Source: Aeromonas hydrophila subsp. hydrophila ATCC 7966 (GTDB taxonomy: Bacteria > Pseudomonadota > Gammaproteobacteria > Enterobacterales > Aeromonadaceae). From it: a stretch of 64,000 bases of DNA. The translations under genes were made by a program, and so were the position numbers. Within the stretch, counting starts at the first letter, position 1; every line of letters begins with the position of its first letter. Location of the stretch: contig NC_008570.1 in the NCBI RefSeq assembly GCF_000014805.1, positions 3,043,001-3,107,000 of the forward strand, read 5' to 3'. The notes under the pieces were generated by a model. The model worked only from the letters and a program-made list of their open reading frames with translations, was not told the DNA's origin and ran no database searches. This document shows, piece after piece, positions 17,214 to 29,231 of this stretch.

Positions 17214-17515
17214 ATTCTGATTCCCTTGGCAGATGCCCTGGCGGTACGGCTGGGCTGATTGACGGGGACAAGGAGGGGAAGCGGGTTGGCGCGGTAACGC
17301 TGGCCCTGGCCGGTCGTGCGGCGGTAGCCCCACGCCCGGTTTCCTGTGGCCCCTTCCGGTAAGTGGGGGCCGGCCGCACAACCCGATAAGGTTGCGGGCC
17401 CGATCTGCTCGCCCCTGCGTTGGCAGGCGCAGACGACCTAGGTCGATAAATCCTGTGACGAGAAACCAGTATAGAGAGGCGACGCGGGCGAGAGATTGCA
17501 AAGAAGGCTGTCAAA
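17214..17515 (-). promoter_or_regulatory. Long structured leader upstream of leuA
   Basis: About 300 bases upstream of leuA hold no convincing gene but many potential hairpins: a twelve-base palindrome CGACCTAGGTCG (about 17434-17445), a TCTGC...GCAGA arm, and a strong CCGCAACC/GGTTG...CGG hairpin (about 17375-17398). A TTGACA lies at 17508-17513 and a TATACT further in, but their spacing is not standard, so the promoter is uncertain. The layout resembles an attenuator-type leader, but I could not define a leucine-rich leader peptide. Confidence 0.4.
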
Positions 17516-17626
17516 TATATCTATTGCGCAATCATTGCGATGCTTTCTGTCTCACGATGGCGAATATCACCCAGAGCACGTTGCTCGGTGACACCCGCTG
17601 CCATAGGCATCCGATCTCTTTGCCAA

Positions 17627-17657
17627 TAAAAAACCCCGCCATCGCTGGCGGGGTTTT
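17627..17657 (-). terminator. Rho-independent terminator of carAB
   Basis: CCCCGCCA-loop-TGGCGGGG with flanking A and T runs lies about 45 bases after the carB stop codon. It can work on both strands. Confidence 0.9.
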
Positions 17658-17698
17658 ATCGGGTCACGAAGGAGGCGTCCCTCCTTCAACACGCGGTC

Positions 17699-20935
<3,237 letters not shown>

Positions 20936-20951
20936 GGCTTCTCTTTTCCTC

Positions 20952-22088
20952 TTAAGCGCGATACTGCTTGATCAATTCAATAAAGTGGTCGAACAGACCG
21001 GCACAGTCGTGCGGGCCCGGGCTCGCTTCGGGGTGACCCTGGAAGCTGAAGGCCGGCCGGTCGGTGCGATGGATGCCCTGCAGTGACCCGTCGAACAGGG
21101 AGATGTGGGTCGCGCGCAGGCAATCCGGCAGGGTCTGCTCGTCCACCGCAAAACCGTGGTTCTGGGCGGTGATCATGACGGTGTTGTCGTCCAGGCTCTT
21201 CACCGGGTGGTTGGCACCGTGGTGGCCGAACTTCATCTTGATGGTCTTGGCGCCGGAGGCCAGACCCAGCAGCTGGTGACCCAGGCAGATGCCGAACACC
21301 GGGATATTGGTCTTGAGGAAGGCCTCGATGGCCTCGATGGCGTAGTCACACGGCTCGGGGTCACCGGGGCCGTTGGAGAGGAAGATGCCATCGGGGTTCA
21401 GCGCCAGTACCTCGGCAGCCGGGGTCTTGGCCGGCACCACGGTCAGGCGGCAGCCGCGGTCCACCAGCATGCGCAGGATGTTGCGCTTGACGCCAAAATC
21501 GTAGGCCACCACGTGGTATTTGAGCTGGTCGGCAGCCGGGGTGACGTGCCCCTTGCCGAGCTGCCAGCTGCCCTCGGTCCAGTTGTACGCCTCGCCAACC
21601 GTCACCTCTTTGGCCAGGTCCATCCCCTTCAGACCGGGGAAGGCGCGGGCCTGTTCGAGGGCAAACCCTTCATCTATCTGCTTGCCCGCCAGAATGCAGC
21701 CGGCCTGGGCGCCTTTCTCGCGCAGGATGCGGGTCAGTTTGCGGGTGTCGATGTCGGCGATGCCAACGATGTTGTGAGACTTGAGGTATTCGGAGAGGGA
21801 TTGCTGATTGCGGAAATTGGAGGCAAGTATCGGAAGGTCCCGGATGATCAATCCCTGCGCGTGGATTTGACTGGACTCTTCATCTTCGCTGTTGGTGCCG
21901 GTGTTGCCTATATGGGGGTAAGTGAGGGTGACTATCTGACGGGAATAAGAGGGATCGGTGAGGATTTCCTGATAGCCCGTCATCGACGTATTGAAAACCA
22001 CTTCACCAACGGAACATCCCTCGGCGCCTATCGACACGCCTTTGAACACAGTTCCATCTTCCAGCACTAGCAATGCAGTGTGATTCAA
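20952..22088 (-). CDS. carA: Carbamoyl-phosphate synthase small subunit (glutaminase), TTG start
   Basis: This 378-residue subunit hydrolyses glutamine and channels ammonia to CarB. The class I amidotransferase nucleophile lies in [14 protein letters not shown], and the partner His-Glu in [10 protein letters not shown]. It starts with a rare TTG at 22086-22088 behind GGAGG; E. coli carA also uses TTG, so the rare start is probably functional and conserved. It is the first gene of carAB. An upstream P1-like promoter and an arginine-box-like site suggest pyrimidine and arginine control. Confidence 0.97.
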   Translation of the reverse strand: MNHTALLVLEDGTVFKGVSIGAEGCSVGEVVFNTSMTGYQEILTDPSYSRQIVTLTYPHIGNTGTNSEDEESSQIHAQGLIIRDLPILASNFRNQQSLSEYLKSHNIVGIADIDTRKLTRILREKGAQAGCILAGKQIDEGFALEQARAFPGLKGMDLAKEVTVGEAYNWTEGSWQLGKGHVTPAADQLKYHVVAYDFGVKRNILRMLVDRGCRLTVVPAKTPAAEVLALNPDGIFLSNGPGDPEPCDYAIEAIEAFLKTNIPVFGICLGHQLLGLASGAKTIKMKFGHHGANHPVKSLDDNTVMITAQNHGFAVDEQTLPDCLRATHISLFDGSLQGIHRTDRPAFSFQGHPEASPGPHDCAGLFDHFIELIKQYRA

Positions 22089-22199
22089 GACAACCTCCAG
22101 TTATTTAGCTTTAAATTCAGCAATTTACCTGGGTGTTGCGGGCTCGGTTCCGGCCTTGGACAGGACTCGAACCCGGCAGATTTCTGGCAAATTGGGCGC

Positions 22200-22262
22200 A
22201 TTCTACTTAAAAACGATCGCATTTCAACGTCTTTTCTCATCCGAAATGCATCTAAATTCAAT
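22200..22262 (-). promoter_or_regulatory. carAB promoter (P1-like) and ArgR-box-like site
   Basis: On the minus strand TTGAAA (22222-22227) and TAGAAT (22200-22205) are 16 bases apart, and the -10 box runs into GCGCC much as at the E. coli carAB P1 promoter. A sequence close to an ARG box (TGAAT-TTAG-ATGCA, 22247-22260, one mismatch from TGAAT-N4-ATTCA) lies upstream. A second, weaker box-like sequence is near the TTG start. Confidence 0.55.
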
Positions 22263-22527
22263 AAACAAGCAACATTACCCATTATCTATGCACTCAATCG
22301 CTTTGCAACCCCCACCCTGAAAAGAAAAGGCAAAAGTTGCTGCCAATCCAGACAAAGAGGCAGCCATTGATACAAAAACCAATTTTTAATCCTTAAAAAA
22401 CAATACAATGAAGTTTCATATAAAAAATCTCAACGCCTACAAACAGCTTTTTTAGGGAGGATGAGTGGCCTTTAAAAATGGAAAACGTTTTTCTGTGTTT
22501 GAATTTTTAGTCTGTTTTGATGGATGT

Positions 22528-22680
22528 AAAAAAATGCCCTGACAGGGGCTATTGAGGCCCAATTTCGTTACCAGCCGATGACATTTGTGCAATGGCAGAT
22601 CCGGCGCAGCAGCAGAGAGGAAGGATTTATGCTACTTCGCATGAAAATCGCTGCATAAGCGGCATTTATACAAAATCACC
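22528..22680 (-). ncRNA. Candidate small RNA between dapB and carA
   Basis: This 480-base gene-free stretch (22206-22680) is AT-rich. On the minus strand it contains a CCCTGTCAGGG-type hairpin at 22536-22549 followed by ATTTTTTT, a terminator with no gene to serve. A TATAAA lies near 22665-22670 upstream. A transcript of roughly 120 bases would fit between them. This rests on pattern only; the -35 region is poor. Confidence 0.25.
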
Positions 22681-22683
22681 AAT

Positions 22684-22711
22684 AAAAAACCCCGCATGAG
22701 CGGGGTTTTTA
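22684..22711 (-). terminator. Rho-independent terminator of dapB
   Basis: CCCCGC-ATGA-GCGGGG is flanked by A6 and T5 and lies about 65 bases after the dapB stop codon. Confidence 0.9.
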
Positions 22712-22776
22712 ACAGACGAACGGGGCGGGCAGCCCCTTCGTGCGCACCACGGGGACCCGGGGGTCAGCTGATGTGA

Positions 22777-23685
<909 letters not shown>

Positions 23686-23780
23686 TCAACAATATATCTC
23701 CTTAAATCCGAATATTTGACGGATTTAATCAATTAAGCAAAATCACCAGACAAAAAGCAGTATCCATCTGGACGGCTATC

Positions 23781-23809
23781 TTGACCCGGCGGGCGCGACT
23801 CACTACTGT
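23781..23809 (+). promoter_or_regulatory. Sigma-70 promoter candidate for the NhaC-like antiporter
   Basis: TTGACC (23781-23786) and TACTGT (23804-23809) are 17 bases apart, about 90 bases before the antiporter start. The rest of the 310-base gap between dapB and this gene holds no gene that I can see. Confidence 0.5.
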
Positions 23810-23899
23810 AGACGCCCCATAGCGGCAGGATGCCCGCCACGCTCACCCCACTGCGGGCTGGCTGAGACAGGGAGGTCATGTTCAACCATCGAGGAACAC

Positions 23900-25234
23900 A
23901 TGATCCAGACTCAACCCAGCGCCAGAGCCCTGCTGCCTCTGCTGGTCTTTCTTGCTCTCTTTATCGGTACCGGCACCTGGCTGACCCTGCAGGGGGTCGA
24001 GTTCGCCTTCTATCAGCTGCCCGCCCCCGTCGCCGCCCTCCCCGCCGTCATGCTGGCGCTGGTGCTGGGCAAGGAGGGGTTCAACAAGAACCTCGAGACC
24101 TTCTTCAAGGGGGTCGGTGACAGCAACATCATGGCGATGTGCCTCATCTATCTGCTGGCGGGCGCCTTCGCCACCGTGGCCAAGGCCACCGGCGGGGTGG
24201 ATGCCACGGTCGCGCTCGGCCTCTCCCTCATCCCCGGCTGGTTCCTGCTGCCGGGGCTGTTCCTCATCTCCGCCTTCATCGCCACCGCCATGGGTACTTC
24301 CATGGGCACCATTGGCGCCGTGGCACCGGTGGCGCTCGGTGTGGCCCAGGCTGCCGGCATCGATCCGGTGCTGATGGCGGGCACCATCCTCTCCGGCGCC
24401 ATGTTTGGCGACAACCTCTCCATCATTTCCGACACCACCATTGCGGCCACCCGCAGCCAGGGCTGCGAGATGAAGGACAAGTTTCGCGAGAACTTCAAGA
24501 TTGCCGCCCCGGCCGCCATCGGGGTGATCCTGCTCTATCTGACCCTGGGGTCGGTCGGGGATGCCCCTGCCACCGAGGCCCATGTCGAGCTGCTCAAGGT
24601 GATGCCCTACCTGCTGATCCTGGTGCTGGCCCTCTCCGGCATGAACGTCTTCATGGTGCTGGGGCTCGGCATTCTGGCGGCCGGCGGGGTCGGCCTGCTG
24701 GGGGATTACCCCCTCGGCCAGTTCAGCAAGGACATCTATCAGGGCTTCACCGGCATGCAGGAGATCTTCCTGCTCTCCATGCTGATCGGCGGCCTCGGCG
24801 CCCTGATGGAGCGCCAGGGGGGGCTGGCCTGGATAAGCTGCCGCATCAGCGCCCTCATCGCCCGCTTCACCCGTCAGCATGACGGCGAGCAGAACGAGAA
24901 GGCGGCCGAGCTCGGCATCGCCGGGGTGGTGAGCCTCACCAACCTCTGCACCGCCAACAACACGGTGGCCATCATAGTCGCCAGCAAGGTGGCCAAGGAG
25001 CTGGCGGATCACCACGGGGTCACCCCGCGCCGCGCCGCCTCCATGCTCGACATCTTCTCCTGCGTGGTGCAGGGGCTCATCCCCTGGGGTGCCCAGGCAC
25101 TGCTGCTGGGCTCCATCTTCGCCCTCTCGCCGCTGGCGGTGGTGAGCATGAGCTTCTACCCCATGGCGCTGGCGCTGGCCGCCCTGGTGGCAGTGTTCGT
25201 CAAGCACCAGATGCGCAAAGCCGCCCACGCCTGA
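23900..25234 (+). CDS. NhaC-family Na+/H+ antiporter
   Basis: This 444-residue inner-membrane protein has about eleven hydrophobic segments and belongs to the NhaC-type ion transporter family, which exchanges Na+ for H+ or, in some members, carries organic acids or amino acids. Conserved-looking features are SAFIATAMGTSMGTIGAVAPVALG, the charged motif GAMFGDNLSIISDTTIAATRSQG and SLTNLCTANNTVAIIVA. It starts 22 bases after an in-frame-unrelated ATG, at ATGATCCAG behind CGAGGAACAC. It is a single gene. The exact substrate is not decided by the sequence. Confidence 0.85.
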   Translation: MIQTQPSARALLPLLVFLALFIGTGTWLTLQGVEFAFYQLPAPVAALPAVMLALVLGKEGFNKNLETFFKGVGDSNIMAMCLIYLLAGAFATVAKATGGVDATVALGLSLIPGWFLLPGLFLISAFIATAMGTSMGTIGAVAPVALGVAQAAGIDPVLMAGTILSGAMFGDNLSIISDTTIAATRSQGCEMKDKFRENFKIAAPAAIGVILLYLTLGSVGDAPATEAHVELLKVMPYLLILVLALSGMNVFMVLGLGILAAGGVGLLGDYPLGQFSKDIYQGFTGMQEIFLLSMLIGGLGALMERQGGLAWISCRISALIARFTRQHDGEQNEKAAELGIAGVVSLTNLCTANNTVAIIVASKVAKELADHHGVTPRRAASMLDIFSCVVQGLIPWGAQALLLGSIFALSPLAVVSMSFYPMALALAALVAVFVKHQMRKAAHA

Positions 25235-25366
25235 TAGTGCGGCCGCCGGGTTCCCGAGGATCCGGCGGCCGAGCCGCGCTGTTCAACCCGGCGCGGCCTT
25301 GTTAAGGTGATCGCCTGTCAGCGCGATCCGCTCGTCGCCCCCCGCCCGTTCATCAGAGGAGCCCCC

Positions 25367-25966
25367 ATGCCGGATACCCAGCCTGAAAGACAATCCCTGC
25401 GTCAGCTCATCCGCCAGCGCAGAAAGAGCCTGACCCAGGCCGAGCAGCAGCAGGCGGCCCAGCAGCTGGTTGCCCAGTTCAAGCAGCATCCCGAGATCCT
25501 GGCGGCCAAACGCATCGCCCTCTATCTGGCCAACGACGGCGAGCTCAACCCCCTGCCCGCCATCCACTGGCTGTGGGCCCAGCAAAAAGAGGTCTACCTG
25601 CCGGTGCTGCACCCCTTCACCCCGGGCCACCTGCTCTTCTTGCGCTACACCGCCACCAGCCCCATGACCCGCAACCGTTACGGCATCGCCGAGCCGGAGC
25701 TCGACATGCAGCAGGTGGTGCCCCACAGCACCCTCGATCTGATTTGCACCCCGCTGGTGGCGTTCGATGCGGCGGGCAACCGGCTCGGCATGGGCGGCGG
25801 CTACTACGATCGCACCCTCGCCTGCTGGCATGAACATCGGCTCGGCCCCAAGCCGCTGGGGCTCGCCCACGACTGCCAGCAGGTGGACGCGGTGCCGCAG
25901 GAGGAGTGGGACGTGCCGCTGCCCCAGATCATCACCCCCAGCCGCTGCTGGCACTTTCCCGGCTAG
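25367..25966 (+). CDS. fau: 5-formyltetrahydrofolate cyclo-ligase
   Basis: This 199-residue enzyme (YgfA) converts 5-formyl-THF to 5,10-methenyl-THF with ATP. The family motifs are the basic N-terminus LRQLIRQRRKSLT, RNRYGIAEP, and the glycine-rich RLGMGGGYYDRTLA. The ATG at 25367 follows AGAGGAG. In E. coli the order is zapA-ssrS-ygfA-serA-rpiA; here rpiA and serA follow in swapped order, and no 6S RNA (ssrS) or zapA lies upstream, where the antiporter gene sits instead. Confidence 0.95.
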   Translation: MPDTQPERQSLRQLIRQRRKSLTQAEQQQAAQQLVAQFKQHPEILAAKRIALYLANDGELNPLPAIHWLWAQQKEVYLPVLHPFTPGHLLFLRYTATSPMTRNRYGIAEPELDMQQVVPHSTLDLICTPLVAFDAAGNRLGMGGGYYDRTLACWHEHRLGPKPLGLAHDCQQVDAVPQEEWDVPLPQIITPSRCWHFPG

Positions 25967-26151
25967 GACCATCGGCCCCCTCTGCCGCAATCGTCACGCC
26001 CTGCTGCCACAGCCATGGTGCAATGACATGGCGCAATAAACAGGCAAACGATTTACATCTTGCAGGTTTTTGGCCCGGAACGTGAGCTGGGTGGTCGCTC
26101 TGGGGAGGCGGCTTGGATATAATGCGGCCGCTTTTTTCCAAAGGATCGATC

Positions 26152-26805
26152 ATGACTCAAGATGAAATGAAGAAGGCGGCCGGTTGGGCTGCGCTCAAGT
26201 ATGTGGTTCCCGGCACCATCGTCGGGGTAGGCACCGGCTCTACCGTCAACCACTTCATCGATGCACTGGCGACCATGAAGGACGAGATCAAGGGGGCGGT
26301 ATCCAGCTCCGTGGCCTCCACCGAACGCCTCAAGGGCTTCGGCATCACAGTGTATGACCTCAACGAGATCGACGCCCTCTCCGTCTACGTGGACGGTGCC
26401 GACGAGATCAACGGCACCCGCGACATGATCAAGGGCGGCGGCGCAGCCCTCACCCGCGAGAAGATCGTCGCCGCCGTGGCCGACAAGTTCATCTGCATCA
26501 TCGACAACACCAAGACGGTCGACGTGCTCGGCACCTTCCCGCTGCCGGTGGAAGTGATTCCCATGGCCCGCGAATACGTGGCCCGCGAGATCAGAAAGCT
26601 CGGCGGCAACCCGGTCTGGCGTGAAGGGGTGGTCACCGACAACGGCAACCACATCCTGGATGTGAAAGGCATGGCCATCACCGATGCCAAGGGGCTGGAA
26701 GTGCAGCTCAATGCCATCGTCGGCACCGTCACCAACGGCCTGTTCGCCCACCGTGGGGCAGATGTAGTGCTGATTGGTACTCCCGACGGGGTCATCACCC
26801 AATAA
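26152..26805 (+). CDS. rpiA: Ribose-5-phosphate isomerase A
   Basis: This 217-residue enzyme interconverts ribose-5-phosphate and ribulose-5-phosphate in the pentose phosphate pathway. The motifs are [16 protein letters not shown], the phosphate/active-site [23 protein letters not shown] and [18 protein letters not shown] at the C-terminus. The ATG at 26152 follows AAGGAT, and a TATAAT lies at 26118-26123. Two degenerate extra copies of the gene's last ~105 bases follow in tandem, so the true 3' end lies inside a repeat array. Confidence 0.97.
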   Translation: MTQDEMKKAAGWAALKYVVPGTIVGVGTGSTVNHFIDALATMKDEIKGAVSSSVASTERLKGFGITVYDLNEIDALSVYVDGADEINGTRDMIKGGGAALTREKIVAAVADKFICIIDNTKTVDVLGTFPLPVEVIPMAREYVAREIRKLGGNPVWREGVVTDNGNHILDVKGMAITDAKGLEVQLNAIVGTVTNGLFAHRGADVVLIGTPDGVITQ

Positions 26806-27048
26806 AGTTGCCTGCCAAGAGGCAGCTCAACGGCATCATGGTCGGCACCGTCACCAACGGCCTGTTCGCCCACCGCGGGGCAGACGTGGTGCTGATTGGT
26901 ACTCCTGACGGGGTCATCACCCAATAAGGTGCCTGCCAAGACGCAGCTCAATGGCATCATGGTCGGCACCGTCACCCACGGTCTGTTTGCCCACCGCGGG
27001 GCAGACGTGGTGCTGATCGGCACCCTGGAAGGCGTGGTTATCCAGTAA
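26703..27048 (+). repeat. Three tandem copies of the rpiA 3' end
   Basis: The 3' end of rpiA (from 26703) is followed by two further copies starting at 26822 and 26943 (period 119-121 bases). Each extra copy keeps an open frame of 29 codons from an ATG (26838-26927 and 26959-27048), encoding [21 protein letters not shown] peptides. Differences are mainly silent or conservative; the third copy ends in LEGVVIQ instead of PDGVITQ. Neither extra frame has a clear ribosome site. Confidence 0.9.
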
Positions 27049-27066
27049 TCCCCCTTCGGATGCAAG

Positions 27067-27091
27067 ACGGCGCCCCATGGCGCCGTTTTTA
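27067..27091 (+). terminator. Rho-independent terminator after the rpiA repeat array
   Basis: ACGGCGCC-CCAT-GGCGCCGT followed by TTTT lies 18 bases after the last repeat copy. It is the only terminator after rpiA, so the repeats are transcribed with the gene. Confidence 0.85.
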
Positions 27092-27256
27092 TTGGTTGCT
27101 CAATGAGTTGCAAACCCTCGTTTACAACTATCGTTGAAAACTTCAAAGAATTTGACTTTCGTCACAAATATTCCCTCTCCCAAACGTTTTTGCTACTTTA
27201 CGGTTTTCTTCACACACCATATCTGCACTCACTTTTGCAAACATAGAGGGATCGTC

Positions 27257-28489
27257 ATGACTGCCAAGTTTTCACTGGACAAGGATAAAATCAAGGTACT
27301 GCTGCTGGAGGGGGTTCACCCCAACACGGTGGAAACCTTTCGTGCCGCAGGTTACACCAGTGTGGAGTATCTGAAGACCTCTCTCTCCGAAGAAGATCTG
27401 ATCGAGCGCATTCGTGACGTGCATTTCGTGGGGCTGCGCTCGCGCACCCAGATCACCGAGAAGGTGCTGGATGCCGCCAACAAGCTGGTGGCCATCGGCT
27501 GCTTCTGCATCGGCACCAACCAGGTCGAGCTCGACGCCGCCCATCTGCGCGGCATCCCGGTGTTCAACGCCCCCTTCTCCAACACCCGCTCGGTGGCCGA
27601 ACTGGTGCTGGGCGAGATCCTGCTGCTGCTGCGCGGCATCCCGGAGAAGAACGCCAAGTGCCATCGCGGTGTGTGGGAAAAGCTGGCCAACCGTTCGGTG
27701 GAAGCCCGTGGCAAGAAGCTCGGCATCATCGGCTACGGCCACATCGGCACCCAGCTCGGCATCATCGCCGAGAGCATCGGCATGAAGGTCTACTACTACG
27801 ACATCGAGAACAAGCTCTCCTTGGGCAACGCCATCCAGGTACCGAGCATGGTCGAACTGCTCAACATGTCCGACGTCATCAGCCTGCACGTGCCTGAGAC
27901 CGCCTCCACCAAGGATCTGATCGGTGCCGAGCAACTGCGCATGATGAAACCGGGCGCCATCTTCATCAACGCCTCCCGCGGTACCGTGGTGGACATCGAT
28001 GCCCTGGCCGACGTCATCAAGAGCGGCCACATCTCCGGCGCCGCCATCGACGTCTTCCCCAGCGAACCCAAGTCCAATGACGAGGAGTTCCTCACCCCGC
28101 TGCGCGGGCTGGACAACGTGATCCTGACCCCCCACATCGGCGGCTCCACCCAGGAAGCCCAGGAGAACATCGGGCTGGAAGTGGCCAACAAGCTGGTCAA
28201 ATACTCCGACAACGGCTCCACCCTCTCCGCCGTCAACTTCCCCGAGGTCTCCCTGCCCGGCCACAAGGGTTCCAGCCGCCTGCTGCACATTCACCGCAAC
28301 CAGCCCGGCGTGATGAACCAGATCAACCAGATCTTCGCCGACGAGGGGATCAACATCGCCGGTCAATACCTGCAGACCAGCAGCCACATCGGCTACGTGG
28401 TGATCGACGTGGAGACCGAACACAGCGAGAAGGCGCTGGCCAAGCTCAAGGAGATCGGCGGCACCATCCGTGCCCGTATCCTGCACTGA
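27257..28489 (+). CDS. serA: D-3-phosphoglycerate dehydrogenase
   Basis: This 410-residue NAD-dependent enzyme starts serine synthesis by oxidising 3-phosphoglycerate. The substrate and nucleotide domains show GCFCIGTNQVELDAA, the NAD loop LGIIGYGHIGTQLG, and the catalytic His in LTPHIGGSTQEAQ. The C-terminal ACT domain (about 335-410, HIHRNQPGVMNQINQIFAD) gives serine feedback inhibition in E. coli SerA. Length and sequence match the E. coli type. The ATG at 27257 follows AGAGGGATCGTC. The rpiA-serA neighbourhood is conserved with E. coli. Confidence 0.98.
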   Translation: MTAKFSLDKDKIKVLLLEGVHPNTVETFRAAGYTSVEYLKTSLSEEDLIERIRDVHFVGLRSRTQITEKVLDAANKLVAIGCFCIGTNQVELDAAHLRGIPVFNAPFSNTRSVAELVLGEILLLLRGIPEKNAKCHRGVWEKLANRSVEARGKKLGIIGYGHIGTQLGIIAESIGMKVYYYDIENKLSLGNAIQVPSMVELLNMSDVISLHVPETASTKDLIGAEQLRMMKPGAIFINASRGTVVDIDALADVIKSGHISGAAIDVFPSEPKSNDEEFLTPLRGLDNVILTPHIGGSTQEAQENIGLEVANKLVKYSDNGSTLSAVNFPEVSLPGHKGSSRLLHIHRNQPGVMNQINQIFADEGINIAGQYLQTSSHIGYVVIDVETEHSEKALAKLKEIGGTIRARILH

Positions 28490-28511
28490 TTGGCCTGCAG
28501 AGCCGTCCAGC

Positions 28512-28541
28512 AAAAAGCCCGTCGTGATGACGGGCTTTTTT
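28512..28541 (+). terminator. Rho-independent terminator of serA
   Basis: AAAGCCCGTC-loop-GACGGGCTTT followed by T-rich sequence lies about 25 bases after the serA stop codon. Confidence 0.92.
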
Positions 28542-28583
28542 ATGCTGCGATGCTAAGCGCACATCCGCATCGTTGCTCTTTTG

Positions 28584-28625
28584 CCCCTTCTCCCCTCGCG
28601 GGAGAAGGGGTGGGGATGAGGGGAG
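28584..28625. repeat. Intergenic palindromic repeat (CCCCTTCTCCC...GGGAGAAGGGG)
   Basis: An eleven-base perfect stem with a CTCGC loop is followed by TGGGGATGAGGGG. Related palindromes occur at 48075-48098 and 51416-51440, with a weaker one near 47941-47960, so this is a dispersed intergenic repeat family. Confidence 0.75.
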
Positions 28626-28695
28626 AAGAGACCTCCCTCGCTCAGTCATCTCCCAAATGGAGAGAGCAATGACGCGAGAGAAAATGCGGCCTGAC

Positions 28696-29076
28696 TTACC
28701 ACCAACCCAGCAGGTTGCGGCCAACCAGCGCGCCCCACACCAGGGCGTTCAGGGCCAGCGCGATAAAGACGGCGGCGGAGCCCAGATCCTTGGCGCGACC
28801 GGAGAGCTCATGATGTTCGGAGCCGATGCGATCGACCACCGCCTCGACCGCGGAGTTGAGCACCTCGACGATCACCACCAGCCAGCTGATACAGACCAGC
28901 AGCAGGATTTGCTCGAGGGTATCGCCGATCCAGAACGCCAGCGGCATCAACAGCAGGATCAGCATCAGCTCCTGCCGGAAGGCCGCCTCGTTGATCCAGG
29001 CTGACTTGAGCCCCTTCATGCTGTAACCGGTTGCATTGATGATGCGGGTGACCCCGGTTGCCCCTGGCTTTGCCAC
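28696..29076 (-). CDS. dgkA: Diacylglycerol kinase (DgkA)
   Basis: This 126-residue inner-membrane enzyme phosphorylates diacylglycerol and recycles it from osmoregulated glucan and lipid A modification reactions. It has three membrane segments and the family signature VVIVEVLNSAVEAVVDRIGSEHHELSGRAKDLGSAAVF (positions about 66-103), plus the amphipathic start TRIINATGYSMKGLKSAWINEAAFRQE. I chose the GTG at 29074-29076 because GAGGTAG precedes it and the protein then matches E. coli DgkA length (122). An earlier GTG at 29112 would add 12 residues. Confidence 0.93.
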   Translation of the reverse strand: MAKPGATGVTRIINATGYSMKGLKSAWINEAAFRQELMLILLLMPLAFWIGDTLEQILLLVCISWLVVIVEVLNSAVEAVVDRIGSEHHELSGRAKDLGSAAVFIALALNALVWGALVGRNLLGWW

Positions 29077-29103
29077 GCTATCTACCTCATTTGGAATCGT
29101 TTT

Positions 29104-29153
29104 GGGGCTCACATCCTATCAGAGCCCCTCGAGGTTTCCATCAGGGGTTTTTT
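29104..29153 (+). promoter_or_regulatory. Possible attenuator upstream of the DAHP synthase gene
   Basis: GGGGCTC (29104-29110) can pair with GAGCCCC (29122-29128). The CCCCT of that arm (29125-29129) can instead pair with AGGGG (29143-29147), which is followed by TTTTTT, giving a rho-independent terminator about 80 bases before the ATG. The two hairpins exclude each other, as in attenuators. I could not identify a convincing leader peptide, and the segment overlaps the 5' side of dgkA on the other strand. Confidence 0.45.
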
Positions 29154-29231
29154 GCTTTATTTTATCCCTTTGCCTCTTCGGCACTCAGTCATTGCTACTG
29201 CCCACGCCACCCATTTCGAGAATCGAGTCGT

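Noticed and set aside
17214..17501. N-terminal extension of LeuA by 96 codons from an upstream TTG
   Set aside because: The extension has no resemblance to LeuA proteins; the ATG at 17213 gives the conserved start.
22160..22185. T-loop-like GGGTTCGAGTCC on the minus strand upstream of carA
   Set aside because: No matching acceptor, D or anticodon stems surround it, so it is not a tRNA gene.
22630..22659. Nine-codon frame with strong GGAAGGAT ribosome site (MLLRMKIAA)
   Set aside because: It is too short, its codons show no regulatory pattern, and it points into the dapB terminator; probably chance.
23700..23730. FNR-like TTGAC...ATCAA near the dapB/antiporter gap
   Set aside because: The half-sites are seven bases apart instead of four, so it does not fit an FNR box.
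25235..25366. Search for 6S RNA upstream of fau
   Set aside because: The E. coli position holds ssrS, but this 130-base gap shows no 6S-like long bulged hairpin and is too short.
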